Assembly (NCBI GenBank): GCA_026770025.1
Contig: JAMXDE010000059.1
Location: forward strand, 186,001-250,000
Direction of reading: 5' to 3'
Source: Craspedostauros australis
Lineage: Eukaryota; Bacillariophyta; Bacillariophyceae; Mastogloiales; Achnanthaceae
Length of the DNA stretch: 64,000 nucleotides
Shown: positions 55,472 to 64,000 of the stretch, piece after piece
Position numbering within the stretch: the first letter of the stretch is position 1
Layout: each line of letters opens with the position of its first letter
Translations under genes and position numbers: made by a program
The notes under the pieces: generated by a model
What the model was told of the DNA's origin: nothing
Database searches by the model: none
The model's input: the letters and a program-made list of their open reading frames with translations, nothing else

Positions 55472-55814
55472 AGTGTTATCCACGTGGGATCTACCTCATG
55501 CTTGTGTTGATGCATGATGCAATGGTCCAATGGGTATGTGTATGTATCTCGTTCATGTTCACTGGGAAATCCTCTCTGATGATCTTCCTCTCGAAATAGT
55601 TGGAAGTGATGTCGTACTCACATGGTACCATGGGAGTATATTGATAGAGTGTGCCGAGTCTCTGTTTGGTTTCACCCAGGCGATCGGCATGGATCTGTCC
55701 CAACAAACTATGGGGCTGTCGGCTTCGATGTGCGCGACGTCTTCGCAGTTGTCGATGCACGCGAGGTATGGCGTGGTAGGTTGGGGAGGGTCGATTGGGG
55801 TCTCTGCCGACTGG

Positions 55815-56318
55815 TTACCTGCGAGTCAGGAACTTCTTGAACCCCCGTTTTTTCTTGGACTTCTTGTCTTTCAGGATGACCATCATATCCGCCAAGTCGC
55901 GTCTTATTTCGGCCACCTCTGCTTTCAAATCCTCGTTTTGCTTGATGAGCGTCGCGTTTTGATCTCGAAGGGCTTTGTTGTCCTTTTCAACGGCTTCCAA
56001 GCGCTTTCGCAGTGCGTCCGCCTCCTTTTTTTGCTTTCGGGTCTGTTTGTCCTGCTCTTCCATGGCTTTCAAGCGCTTTCGCAGTGCATCCGCCTCCTGT
56101 TCTTTCTCTCGAAGCTTTCTGTTCTGCTCTTCTTCGGACCCATGATTGCTGTTCTTTTTTCGTGCCGTGCTGCCTGCTACGGCACCAAGCGTGCCACCAC
56201 CCAAGCCACCCCACAAGGCACCGGCGAGGGCACCTACCGGGCCACCCATCACGGCACCCATCATGGCACCTTGGGCGGCACCACCCACCGCTCCAATCGC
56301 AGCGTTTGAATCTGTCAT
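55815..56318 (-). CDS. Glycine-zipper plus coiled-coil protein (167 aa)
   Basis: Residues about 6-50 are small and hydrophobic with repeated GxxxG/GxxxA spacing (GAVGGAAQGAMMGAVMGG, then ALAGALWGGLGGGTLGA), typical of glycine-zipper membrane segments. Residues about 58-150 form a charged heptad-like coiled coil with two copies of an EADALRKRL module. The C-terminus is strongly basic (KKSKKKRGFKKF). The layout suggests a protein that inserts in or packs against membranes and oligomerises. The family is unknown. Its Met start is followed at once by the conserved-looking glycine segment. The opposite strand also carries a long frame, but it lacks such structure. Confidence 0.5.
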   Translation of the reverse strand: MTDSNAAIGAVGGAAQGAMMGAVMGGPVGALAGALWGGLGGGTLGAVAGSTARKKNSNHGSEEEQNRKLREKEQEADALRKRLKAMEEQDKQTRKQKKEADALRKRLEAVEKDNKALRDQNATLIKQNEDLKAEVAEIRRDLADMMVILKDKKSKKKRGFKKFLTRR

Positions 56319-57371
56319 GTTAGCGGGGGTTGCTATATACGCTTGCTTCGCTGTCTCTCGTGTGTGAGGCTGAGTGCTGTCTTCTACTTGTTGTCGAGTT
56401 CAATCGTCTGTGCAACTGATTAGAGGGAAGAGAAGAGGGGACGATAGTTTAGATTCTGAAATTATGAGTGCTAGCAATGGCATGAACAACATGTGGCACC
56501 TCGCGAGGTAGTTTGAAAGAGCAACGCGAAACATATAGCAGTAGGTACAATACATACGGTGAAGACAGTTCCGAAAGGATGCTCGCACCCTCGGGCCCAG
56601 TCGACGTCATCAGAACTCACGTGTTCTGACGGATGCAGGTTCCTTGATTCCTTCCTTCTCCCCCTTGGTCGCACGCCCCAGATGCCTGTCCACGCCACAA
56701 CTGCACTTGCACTTATGTTGAGATTTGGATCCTGGGTTTGCATTTGCGCTGGAACAAGGCCACGCGCGTCGAGAACTGAGACACAGAGATCTCCATTTGG
56801 TTGTTGCCTGCTCTTGCCGACTATCCTGTGTCCTGATGAGTTGGAGCCTCTGTTTCCTATCTCTGTGGCTGATCCGCAACGGACGAAACGAGAGGCTGAG
56901 CAAGAAAAGTATGGATTACAACCACTGCCAGAGCCAAGAGCATACGAGTGCCTTCCACGCATCTTGGAAGCGTCATGTGTGAGAATCACACTGTTTCGAG
57001 GTCGGCCGCGCATACCGTCGCGCAGTATGGAACCAAGCAAGGAGGTCGCATGCGCAGCAAGCCCTTCAGATACGGACGATCCAACCGATTCCGACATCAT
57101 GTTCGCACCCTCAATTCCAGACGTCACGAGAACACTGACGTGTTCGGATGGATTCTTGTTCTCGATTCATTGCTCCTTCCTTGGTCGCATGGTCTTCCGA
57201 AGGAGGGGTTTGGCGTAGAACCAACTTGTGCATTCCATTGCTGCTCGTGCAATGCAGAGAAACACTTTTGCCACGAGATGAGCGGATACGCTCATGTCCA
57301 AGGGCGGCCAACACCAGCAACCAGAGAGGAATCCCCACGAAGGAGTAGATTGCCGTCTCTTTTCCTGCTCT
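56319..57371. repeat. Region with a degenerate direct repeat and a possible C2-domain relic
   Basis: About 100 bp near 56577-56690 and 57095-57195 resemble each other (TCGCACCCTC..., ACGTGTTC(T/G)GA(C/T)GGAT, CCTTGGTCGCA). On the minus strand the segment near 56700-56800 reads GDLCVSVLDARGLVPAQ, like the first strand of a C2 domain, but the rest of the fold is not convincing. This may be a duplicated, decayed exon. Confidence 0.25.
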
Positions 57372-57833
57372 CTAGTTTATCTGGTGCTGTCTGCCTTGCT
57401 CATCCAGTTCTGCCAGGAGGCTTTCCAGTTCCGAGATCTCCGTCGGGTGCGTCGGCAGATCCACCCGTGCCGCCTTGATGCTGTTTACAACGCCACGCAC
57501 CAGGAATTTGGATTTCGCAATGTCCTTCGGTGTTTGTCTTTGGAACGCGACGATCTGCTTCACCACCCTGCTGACCTTAATGACTTCGTAATCATCCTTC
57601 TCCCAGCCACGGACAGTTTGCAAAGAGCGGTACTCCTTCATCAGATTCTCGAGCACGGCGTCGTCATCTCCGATTTGCTCATTGAAATAGGCGAGCGTTT
57701 CGTACACCCATGGGTCCTTGAGGCTGGTGGATAATGTCTGCAACAGATCGTGCAATCTCATGAGGCTGCGTCGGGCGGACTGCATCGCTCCGCTGTTGCT
57801 GCCCTCTGTGATATTGGTTCCAGATGTCAGCAC
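57372..57833 (-). CDS. Hypothetical helical protein, 153 aa
   Basis: The protein is mostly alpha-helical in pattern, without low complexity (LMRLHDLLQTLSTSLKDPWV, then DAVLENLMKEYRSLQ and ISELESLLAELDEQG). No catalytic motif, signal peptide or membrane segment was seen. It lies upstream of the glycine-zipper ORF on the same strand, about 1 kb away. The start is the first Met of the frame; a spliced upstream exon is possible. Confidence 0.4.
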   Translation of the reverse strand: MLTSGTNITEGSNSGAMQSARRSLMRLHDLLQTLSTSLKDPWVYETLAYFNEQIGDDDAVLENLMKEYRSLQTVRGWEKDDYEVIKVSRVVKQIVAFQRQTPKDIAKSKFLVRGVVNSIKAARVDLPTHPTEISELESLLAELDEQGRQHQIN

Positions 57834-58067
57834 TGTGAGACCGGCGTGTGCAGTGGTGAGATCGTGGGCTCTGGTTTGGAGGTAAATTGGTAATCGTTAG
57901 TTGTCGATTTAGTTGGTTTGCGTTGTTGAGTTGATTGAACTCTCCGTTTATGAGATGATGACGAGATGCTGTTCTGTCAGAATGCAAGCTGCAGGGTCAG
58001 CAGCATCTCCCGTGTAATTCGTCATGATCATCATCCTCATTCAATTTGGGTCCTCGCAATACACCGT

Positions 58068-58130
58068 GTTGTACTTCATTTGGTCTTGGGTTGCGATGGC
58101 ACTCCGAGGTCGTGCTCGGTTGGTCGATAG
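58068..58130 (-). repeat. Possible distal piece of element G's 3' LTR
   Basis: If F is removed, the LTR that starts at 63195 would continue here. TGTTGTAC at 58068 on the plus strand would be its terminus, giving the same ...CAACA end seen in the other copia families. The boundary is inferred, since the second LTR of G is outside the window. Confidence 0.25.
58127..58130. repeat. Target-site duplication ATAG, left copy (element F)
   Basis: ATAG lies directly before the left inverted repeat and again directly after the right one at 62996-62999. Confidence 0.75.
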
Positions 58131-58270
58131 GACCCACTTGAGTGACGGGACCTGCAGTCGGTCCTGAGGGGGTGGGAAGATACGGGGCTTTCGACCAAGC
58201 CACCCACATATTAATAAACTAGAAACAAATATAAGAATCATAGTGGACGCCGATTTTGGTTTAATGTCTT
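58131..58270 (+). repeat. Left terminal inverted repeat of F
   Basis: 140 bp from GACCCACTTG to TTAATGTCTT. The strand labels here mark the two opposed copies. Weak similarity continues about 13 bp further inward. Confidence 0.93.
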
Positions 58271-59127
58271 GGTTTAATTTTTATCCATATTTGTAGATTT
58301 ACGGTCCACTTGGTCGAATATGCACGCTGCTCCGTCATGATTGCAAGGCATTGATTAGCTTTTCCGACGCAAACAACGCAATGTGCGCAGACACGTTCGG
58401 GAAAGAACTTTTTTTGACGGGTTGCGTACGGAATTTGACATTTCAGCGACGTCATTGTTCGGCCTGTCCGAACACGTTTTTTAAATAACTAGACGTTACG
58501 AGGCGTTACCATTCAAATTCAAAATCTGACTCTCGTCACAGGTCGCGAATCTCCTCACATTTTGCCACCAAATCGAGTTTTGCTTTTTGTGGTGGTGTGC
58601 GGTGCTTGTTGCATGTTCATGTAGTGTTTGTATCGTCACCTTCTTGCACCCCTCCTGCTCAGTCCACTTCCATCACTAGTAGTCTTCTCCATCTACCCAT
58701 CAGTACCAATCAGCATCATGCCTGACCTAGACTGAAAACTAGCTGGAATATCCTAGTCTCCCAATTCAGTCCAGTCATGTATCTACTGTTGTCAGTACTG
58801 GATCGAGTCCGGTAACGTCCGTAACTGAGACAAGTCAGTCGAGTCCAACCATGCCAGACTGGACTCAGTCGTATCTGCGATGTCAACATATGGAAACATG
58901 CGACCACCAAAACTTGACGCCAAAACATGGAAGCAAATAAATGGGCGACCAGGTGGCGCAGGTTTGGAATTCAGGCGTGGTTCTTGGAACAGGCACGGAT
59001 TAAGCAGAGGCGGCATGGCAGAGTGCGCTACTTGTGGAGTAACGCAAAGTAGAGCAGGTGGAGGCAAGAAGGAAGGAAGGTAATCATAATCTACAATTAT
59101 CCCTCAATCGTCTTCTGGTATAAGGCA
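58271..59127. promoter_or_regulatory. Leader/promoter region of F with AGTCC / GGACT motifs
   Basis: The 857 bp between left TIR and ORF contain no gene. At about 58735-58870, words AGTC, AGTCC and GGACT recur in both orientations, including TCAGTCCAGTC and GACTGGACTCAG, which can pair. Such subterminal clusters often bind transposases; here that is inference. A core promoter was not identified. Confidence 0.4.
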
Positions 59128-62100
59128 ATGCCCGTCTCTACTATGAAAGCTGCGTCCAAGAATGCCAATCCTTCTCCTTCCAAGAAGCAGCGTTTGCCAT
59201 CCACTCCATCCGTGCACCCCTTCCCATCCAATCCGATTGATCACAAAGAACTGTTTGTGCCATCTGCTGCTGAGAAGCTGTTGCCTCCGCTGGATGTAGA
59301 TGGTAAGCAGCACACTGCGACATCTACAACAGACAAGTTCTTGCCTCCTGTGCTGAAAGGCGCGACCTTCGACTACGAGTGTGACGTTCAGATCCAAACC
59401 AACAATGACGAGAATCGCACACTCCACGCAACGAACAAGAAACTCTTTGTTCGCGTGCACATCACCACCGACAACGGCATGATTCTTGACACCTCCAAGG
59501 TCACAGTGCAGGCCTTTGGACAGGGCTCCAACGCCGGGACAAAAGTGCAGGTCAAAGTCTGTGTCCCAACTCCTCCAACTTTCCCTGCACTCCTTCCCGC
59601 ACCCCTTCCCGCACCGACTATCCAACCAGCAACGAAAGGCAAGCGCATGCAACACCGCAAGGCTAGCGACGACAAAGCCTTCCGCCCCAACGGACGCAAG
59701 AGAGTCAAGAGCGGGAAATCTCACTCTGGAAGATTCCAACCCAAGCACAACATGAACAAGACAGATGCGTTTCAAATCATGCACAAGGTCTTGCAGAAGC
59801 TCGGAGTGAAACAACTTGCGACTGTGCTGGCCGACTTTCCTCGTTGCGGATTTGTATTGGGGCGCAAATCTGACAAGCAAGTGTGGAGCAAAGCAAAGAA
59901 GATCTTTGCGGTGGCCTCCAATGCGCTGTGGAAAGCACTGATTCCGGCAATGAACTTGCCAGTTCCTCAGATGGAACAGGTGGTGGCATTCGTGCGTGCA
60001 GGGGTAGACTTGCCGCCTATCAAGCTGGCTCCCAATCTCTACACAATTTGCCTTGTCGGCGAGAAGAACATTGCACGCACAGCAAGGTGCATTCTCTCCA
60101 TGTCTGCCTCGCCACGCCAATGTACTAACCTCCTCTCGCGACACAAGAGCGAACTTCCTGACGATCAGCGTCTTCGCCTCTTGCCAGAGCAATACACCAT
60201 CACGCGGGGCCAGCTCCTCACTCTGCGCAACTACTATGAGCTCTTGCGCGAGGGCAACGTGTTTGGTGCTGCTGTTCACGACTATCGTGTCAGCGCATAC
60301 AGCTTGGCCGGTGTGGTGTCCTTCATCAGCAACACAACCACATACAAGGCAGGCCTTTGTCACAACATCAAGTGGGGAGGGGTGATATTTGAAAACGTGC
60401 CAGTATTCGAACGTGGCGGAACGAGCGTAGACGAGCTGTTCCACATGTACAAGACTACGACGAACAATCCAGTTGGCGAGCCAGCATTCCGAGCAATGAC
60501 GGGCCTGCTCACACGCAGAGGCAAAGTTATTACTGGTCTCTCCTCTTTTGAAAACTACTTCTGGATGGCAACAAAGACGCTGAAGGAGATGCTCGTGCGC
60601 TTGAATACCCTACTCGAGGATTCGTTCAACGGTGATGACGGACATGACGACCTAACTGTGGAGTATATTCAAACCTGTGAGACATTGTTGCGCGATCTGG
60701 ACCTTATGATCACATTCCTCAAGTGGGAGTATACCGCGTCGCACATGCAGATCAAGTGCGAAGAAGACCCGATGCACTGCGCTCATTTCGCCCTTCGCAA
60801 GGATTCAACAATGAAGCAGGCTAAGTCTACACTTGGCACCAAAAACACAACAGTGCTTGCCAGCACCAACACGACATGCACTGTCATTGATCCTCCTACA
60901 GCAACCACAGAGCGTGATGCCAACGTCCTTCCTCTCATTGCTCACGATCAACAAGGCAAAGTATGCGACAGATGTGGACAAGTGATGCGCTTCATGGATG
61001 ATCGCGTCGCACCATTCATCGAGACGCTCAAGGCCAATCATCTAAGCGACCACGCAGATGAACTACACACGATGCTGGAAGCGGTACCGGGCTTCAACAA
61101 CGAGATCACTGCATACATGGCACACCGAGTTCGAGCAAAGGTTCAATTCAATCAGATGAACAAGTACAAGGCCAAGATCAACAACAACGATAAGTGCGCC
61201 TATGTCGTCATCGACCATAAGCAGAAGATTCTGCCAACAGCACAAGGAGAATCGCAGACAGAGTACTGGGGCAAGAAGGGCATGTCGCTGCTTGGTGTCA
61301 TGATTGTCACTTGCAAAAATGACGAATTCACCTATCGCTTTGTGGACATAATTGTTCATGGCCGTCCCACCCAAGACACGCTTCAAGTTGGAGGACTACT
61401 CAAAATCATCCAGAAGAAGGTACGCGATCTCCTGCCATCAGTGACAGAAATTATCCTGCAGTCGGACAACGCGGGATGCTTCGCCAGCCATGAGCACATC
61501 GCGCTTGTCTCATCACGGATTAACAAGGACGCAGCAGCCAAAGGGCTTCCCCAATTCATCATTTGGATCTACACAGAAGCCCAAACCGGCAAAGGGCGAA
61601 TCGACACTCACTTCGCCTACATCACTATCGTACTACGATCCTACGTGCAAAGCGGTGGCAAAATTCAAACCGAACATGAGATCTTCGACGCATTGCAAAT
61701 GGGAAATATCAGAGGCACTACAACTGTCTTGGTTGACGCGTCGGGTTTGGAAGGTCGCTGTGTGATGCACAAGACGAATTCACGCATGAGGTTCCGCGCA
61801 AAAGGCATGAATGTGCGATCAACCCACGAGGTCCGGCACGGAAATGGCTACGCAGACTTGCTTGCAGCTTCAAATGTCACTGCTCCAGTACGTGTGGAGG
61901 AAACCGAATGGGATGACTACAACATCATGAATTCTGACGTTCCTATCATGATAGAACACCAGTCCACACAAGAGCCACTCGCAGCAACATCACCGAGGAA
62001 GGAGAAAAAGACTCTCAGGTTTGCGAAGAGTGCCACCGAAAGCAAGGCACTGACGTACCTCGAAGCAATCAACATGGCAGCCTTGGAGACCCCTGATGTA

Positions 62101-62721
62101 AGTACTGTGCTACAGGACACCACAGCAACAACAGAACACCCGCGATTGGCTGAACCTGGCTGGGCTGCAAAAGCTGTACGACGAAACGAGCCCATTCGCC
62201 CCTACCTTGTGAACGTGCTGGAAGAGGTTTGCAGAGTGGCACGTGCGGATCCGAAGAACAGGCCAACGGAGTACGAGGGATACCGGCGGTGCATGGAGAC
62301 CACGGAAATGAAGACTGACTGGTGTGCACGGGTACACGTGAACCCAATGCGAGTGAAGCAGTACATGTCCGCTTCATATCAGCGCACGAAACCGAAGCCC
62401 GCGAACATCCGTACCCCGGAAAGTACGATCAAACGAAACGCAACGAACGCAACGAACACATCGAACACATCGAACACAAAAATTCCCCCACTCCCAACGA
62501 ACGCAAATAATGCTGATGCAGGAATCGTGCCTGCACAACAAACAAGATCAGAAGAGGAAGAAATCGCGCTGCGACAAGAAGAAAACGAAGCCTCGGAGCG
62601 AATTGCGTGCGAGACACACACGATGAAGGAAAATACGGAATCTCCTGACTTGGTGGAACAAAATGTGAGGACACAATTGTTGGAACGTGTCAGAGCCGCA
62701 ATGGAGGGACTAAAAAAATAA
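59128..62721 (+). CDS. DDE-transposase-like protein of element F (1197 aa)
   Basis: It is the presumed transposase. The N-terminus has Lys/Arg-rich stretches (about 8-22 and 172-212) suitable for nuclear import or DNA binding. Residues about 215-520 share blocks with the gene at 47589-51302 (TRRGKVITGLSSF). A Cys/His segment includes H550-C551 (MHCAHFAL) and C613-x2-C616, followed by YMAHRVRAKVQF. The core reads D696 (VIDHKQKILP), D780 (QSDNAGCF) and E817 (TEAQTGKGRIDTHF), spacing D-x83-D-x36-E, with further conserved D826 and H828. A C-terminal helical domain (about 1010-1090) is also shared. Residues 1110-1130 contain a short Asn-Thr repeat. Gene and TIRs together support autonomous cut-and-paste movement. 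The superfamily is not assigned. The first Met is used; another Met six codons in is an alternative start. Confidence 0.85.
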   Translation: MPVSTMKAASKNANPSPSKKQRLPSTPSVHPFPSNPIDHKELFVPSAAEKLLPPLDVDGKQHTATSTTDKFLPPVLKGATFDYECDVQIQTNNDENRTLHATNKKLFVRVHITTDNGMILDTSKVTVQAFGQGSNAGTKVQVKVCVPTPPTFPALLPAPLPAPTIQPATKGKRMQHRKASDDKAFRPNGRKRVKSGKSHSGRFQPKHNMNKTDAFQIMHKVLQKLGVKQLATVLADFPRCGFVLGRKSDKQVWSKAKKIFAVASNALWKALIPAMNLPVPQMEQVVAFVRAGVDLPPIKLAPNLYTICLVGEKNIARTARCILSMSASPRQCTNLLSRHKSELPDDQRLRLLPEQYTITRGQLLTLRNYYELLREGNVFGAAVHDYRVSAYSLAGVVSFISNTTTYKAGLCHNIKWGGVIFENVPVFERGGTSVDELFHMYKTTTNNPVGEPAFRAMTGLLTRRGKVITGLSSFENYFWMATKTLKEMLVRLNTLLEDSFNGDDGHDDLTVEYIQTCETLLRDLDLMITFLKWEYTASHMQIKCEEDPMHCAHFALRKDSTMKQAKSTLGTKNTTVLASTNTTCTVIDPPTATTERDANVLPLIAHDQQGKVCDRCGQVMRFMDDRVAPFIETLKANHLSDHADELHTMLEAVPGFNNEITAYMAHRVRAKVQFNQMNKYKAKINNNDKCAYVVIDHKQKILPTAQGESQTEYWGKKGMSLLGVMIVTCKNDEFTYRFVDIIVHGRPTQDTLQVGGLLKIIQKKVRDLLPSVTEIILQSDNAGCFASHEHIALVSSRINKDAAAKGLPQFIIWIYTEAQTGKGRIDTHFAYITIVLRSYVQSGGKIQTEHEIFDALQMGNIRGTTTVLVDASGLEGRCVMHKTNSRMRFRAKGMNVRSTHEVRHGNGYADLLAASNVTAPVRVEETEWDDYNIMNSDVPIMIEHQSTQEPLAATSPRKEKKTLRFAKSATESKALTYLEAINMAALETPDVSTVLQDTTATTEHPRLAEPGWAAKAVRRNEPIRPYLVNVLEEVCRVARADPKNRPTEYEGYRRCMETTEMKTDWCARVHVNPMRVKQYMSASYQRTKPKPANIRTPESTIKRNATNATNTSNTSNTKIPPLPTNANNADAGIVPAQQTRSEEEEIALRQEENEASERIACETHTMKENTESPDLVEQNVRTQLLERVRAAMEGLKK

Positions 62722-62855
62722 ATTAGCCCTGCAATTGACATCGATAATTTGTCTTTTGGCGACACGAATCAAGGCACCAAGACACCAAATCTGGCCGTAG
62801 TGCGCTAGTCGTGTCTAGATGAGCGCAAAATCGAGGTGTCCATAAAAATCAAAAT
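62722..62855. other. 3' untranslated and subterminal region of F
   Basis: 134 bp between the stop codon and the right TIR. It contains GTCGTGTCTAG-type words. No polyadenylation signal can be proved. Confidence 0.4.
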
Positions 62856-62995
62856 AAGACATTAAACCAAAATCGGCGTCCACTATGATTCTTATATTTG
62901 TTTCTAGTTTATTAATATGTGGGTGGCTTGGTCGAAAACCCCGTATCTTCCCACCCCCTCAGGACCGACTGCAGGTCCCGTCACTCAAGTGGGTC
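62856..62995 (-). repeat. Right terminal inverted repeat of F
   Basis: 140 bp, ending CTCAAGTGGGTC; it is the inverted copy of 58131-58270 with one mismatch. Confidence 0.93.
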
Positions 62996-63195
62996 ATAGT
63001 TATCCAGATCCACGATCGATCCCGAATCTTCGCCGTGTTTTGATTAGACATAACACACAAGGAACATTGTTGAAAAAATGGCGCGCATGGTTCCTGGAGT
63101 CGTGATTGATTTGATTGAGGAACAAAATTCATTCACGACACAATTTGATCACTCTCAAGGTCACAAAGTATGCGTGTCATTGGAATATTCCCACA
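62996..63195 (-). repeat. Proximal part of element G's 3' LTR
   Basis: On the minus strand, TGTGGGAATATTCC starts at 63195, directly after a purine tract AAGGGAG (63196-63202) that follows the end of the G polyprotein. This is the expected place for a 3' LTR. F has inserted about 200 bp into it. The other LTR is not in the window, so the call rests on position and the TG start. Confidence 0.5.
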
Positions 63196-63203
63196 CTCCC
63201 TTG

Positions 63204-64000
63204 TCAACCTTGATCCCTTTGTGTGAACTTCCATCCCATAGAGAGCTCCGTGAACTTGTGGAACTTATCGTCTGCGAGTGGCTTCGTCCAGAGGTCTGCA
63301 AGCTGATCGTCGGTGTCGATGGCGTAGATTTCGATGAGTTTGCGATCCACGTACGATCGGAAATGGTGGTATTTGATGTTGATGTGCTTTGTTCGTGGTC
63401 GCATCTTCGGAAACTTGGCGATCTCGTAGGCGCCGGAGTTGTCCTCGAATGCATTGCAGTACACCCTGGGCTTGTACTTCTCTGGTACGATCTCCCTGGC
63501 GCACATTTCGTTGAGCAGGTTCATCATTGGAATCACGTCGCGCAACGCTGTTGATAGTGCGATCACTTCGGCTTCGGTTGTGCTCAATGCGATCTCCGTC
63601 TGCAAGCGCGATGCCCATGCGATGGGGCATCCTGCGAATCGGATCAGGTATCCGGTCCTTGATCTGGCTGTGGCTGAGTCGTCGGCTGCTGTGTCTCTGT
63701 TCCACAATCCCGCAAAGTCTGCATCTGCAAAGCATTCGAATGCCTTGTCGTTGGGATTCAGGATGATGCCTTCGTCTCTGCTTGCCATCAGGTACCGCCC
63801 GATGAGGTTCACCGCTTGTGAGTGCGATTTCTTCGGATTGGCGCTGAATCTGGCTGCTTGATGCACAGCGTACCCGATCTCCCCACGAGTGGATTTCTTC
63901 AGGTAGTTGAGCTTTCCGATGACTGATCGGTAGCTCCAGGTCGCTTTGTGCTCCTCGCCATTCTCGTCTGCATCCAGGATCTTTGTCATCAGTGCCGACG
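63204..64000 (-). CDS. Copia pol C-terminus, element G (partial, runs off the window)
   Basis: The frame is open to the window edge. It encodes the end of reverse transcriptase and RNase H: SVIGKLNYLKKSTRGEIGYA, FADADFAG, ALSTTEAEVIALS, EDNSGAYEIAK, RTKHINIKYHH and LADLWTKPL. These are typical late copia motifs. It is clearly different from the A/B/C and E families, in which the matching text is SSSEAEYVALSE and DGFTKN. The N-terminal domains lie outside the window, so completeness cannot be judged. Confidence 0.85.
   Translation of the reverse strand, partial: SALMTKILDADENGEEHKATWSYRSVIGKLNYLKKSTRGEIGYAVHQAARFSANPKKSHSQAVNLIGRYLMASRDEGIILNPNDKAFECFADADFAGLWNRDTAADDSATARSRTGYLIRFAGCPIAWASRLQTEIALSTTEAEVIALSTALRDVIPMMNLLNEMCAREIVPEKYKPRVYCNAFEDNSGAYEIAKFPKMRPRTKHINIKYHHFRSYVDRKLIEIYAIDTDDQLADLWTKPLADDKFHKFTELSMGWKFTQRDQG

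Larger units (their letters stand above)
58131..62995 (+). mobile_element. Element F: complete DNA transposon with 140-bp TIRs
   Basis: This is a 4865-bp unit. The left 140 bp (58131-58270) and the reverse complement of the right 140 bp (62856-62995) agree at 139 positions; the one mismatch is at 58188. Both ends start GACCCACTTGAGTGACGGG. A 4-bp duplication ATAG flanks it. It holds one long ORF, unbroken. High TIR identity and the open frame indicate recent movement. A 4-bp duplication is also known from Sola elements, but the protein motifs do not clearly assign it there. Confidence 0.9.

Noticed and set aside
55530-56309. Plus-strand 259-codon frame
   Set aside because: Its second half is the complement of the glycine-zipper/coiled-coil ORF, which has real structure; the first half alone is not convincing.

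Overview
The window looks like nuclear DNA of a eukaryotic microalga, most likely a diatom (stramenopile). The evidence is Ty1/copia-type polyproteins in single long open frames, a decayed copy of a GHQD / CPRCG / WxxRN protein of the kind I know as a multicopy family in diatom genomes, a TTAGGG-like stretch, and the absence of bacterial operons. No rRNA, tRNA or CRISPR array was recognised. Organism assignment is inference. About two thirds of the window is transposable-element DNA.

Layout. 1-4256: old, eroded DNA with one protein relic. 4257-5050: a solo LTR in reverse orientation. 5806-28018: a tandem copia array, LTR1 - element A - LTR2 - element B - LTR3, bounded by one 6-bp target duplication (CAGCAG). 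B is split by a nested non-autonomous element D (19360-26475) that has its own 6-bp duplication (TCCGAA) and apparently identical LTRs. 28237-36800: element C, the same family as A, inverted and nearly identical in protein; its outer LTR is mosaic and interrupted by a foreign solo LTR. 37721-45318: element E, an intact copia of a second family with a TGCATT duplication. 63204 to the window end: the 3' end of a third copia family (G).

The most novel part is at 47.4-63 kb. Element F (58131-62995) is a complete DNA transposon with 140-bp terminal inverted repeats (139 of 140 bases matching), a 4-bp target duplication ATAG, and one 1197-residue protein whose D / QSDNA / EAQTGKGxxDxHF residues look like a DDE catalytic core. 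A diverged homologue lies at 47589-51302 on the minus strand, 24 bp downstream of a proline-rich, cysteine-cluster ORF on the same strand, and appears to carry a frameshifted acidic tail. I cannot assign either protein to a transposase superfamily with confidence. Between them are small ORFs of unknown function, including a glycine-zipper/coiled-coil protein.

How the pieces work together. A, C and E encode everything expected for copia retrotransposition: gag with two zinc knuckles, protease, integrase, reverse transcriptase and RNase H. D keeps only LTRs, polypurine tract and a 12-bp palindrome next to the LTR, so it must have moved in trans. Every copia copy of both main families has this palindrome (CGTTTNNNAAACG-like) where a tRNA primer-binding site would be expected. 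F encodes its own presumed transposase and has inserted into what appears to be the LTR of element G.
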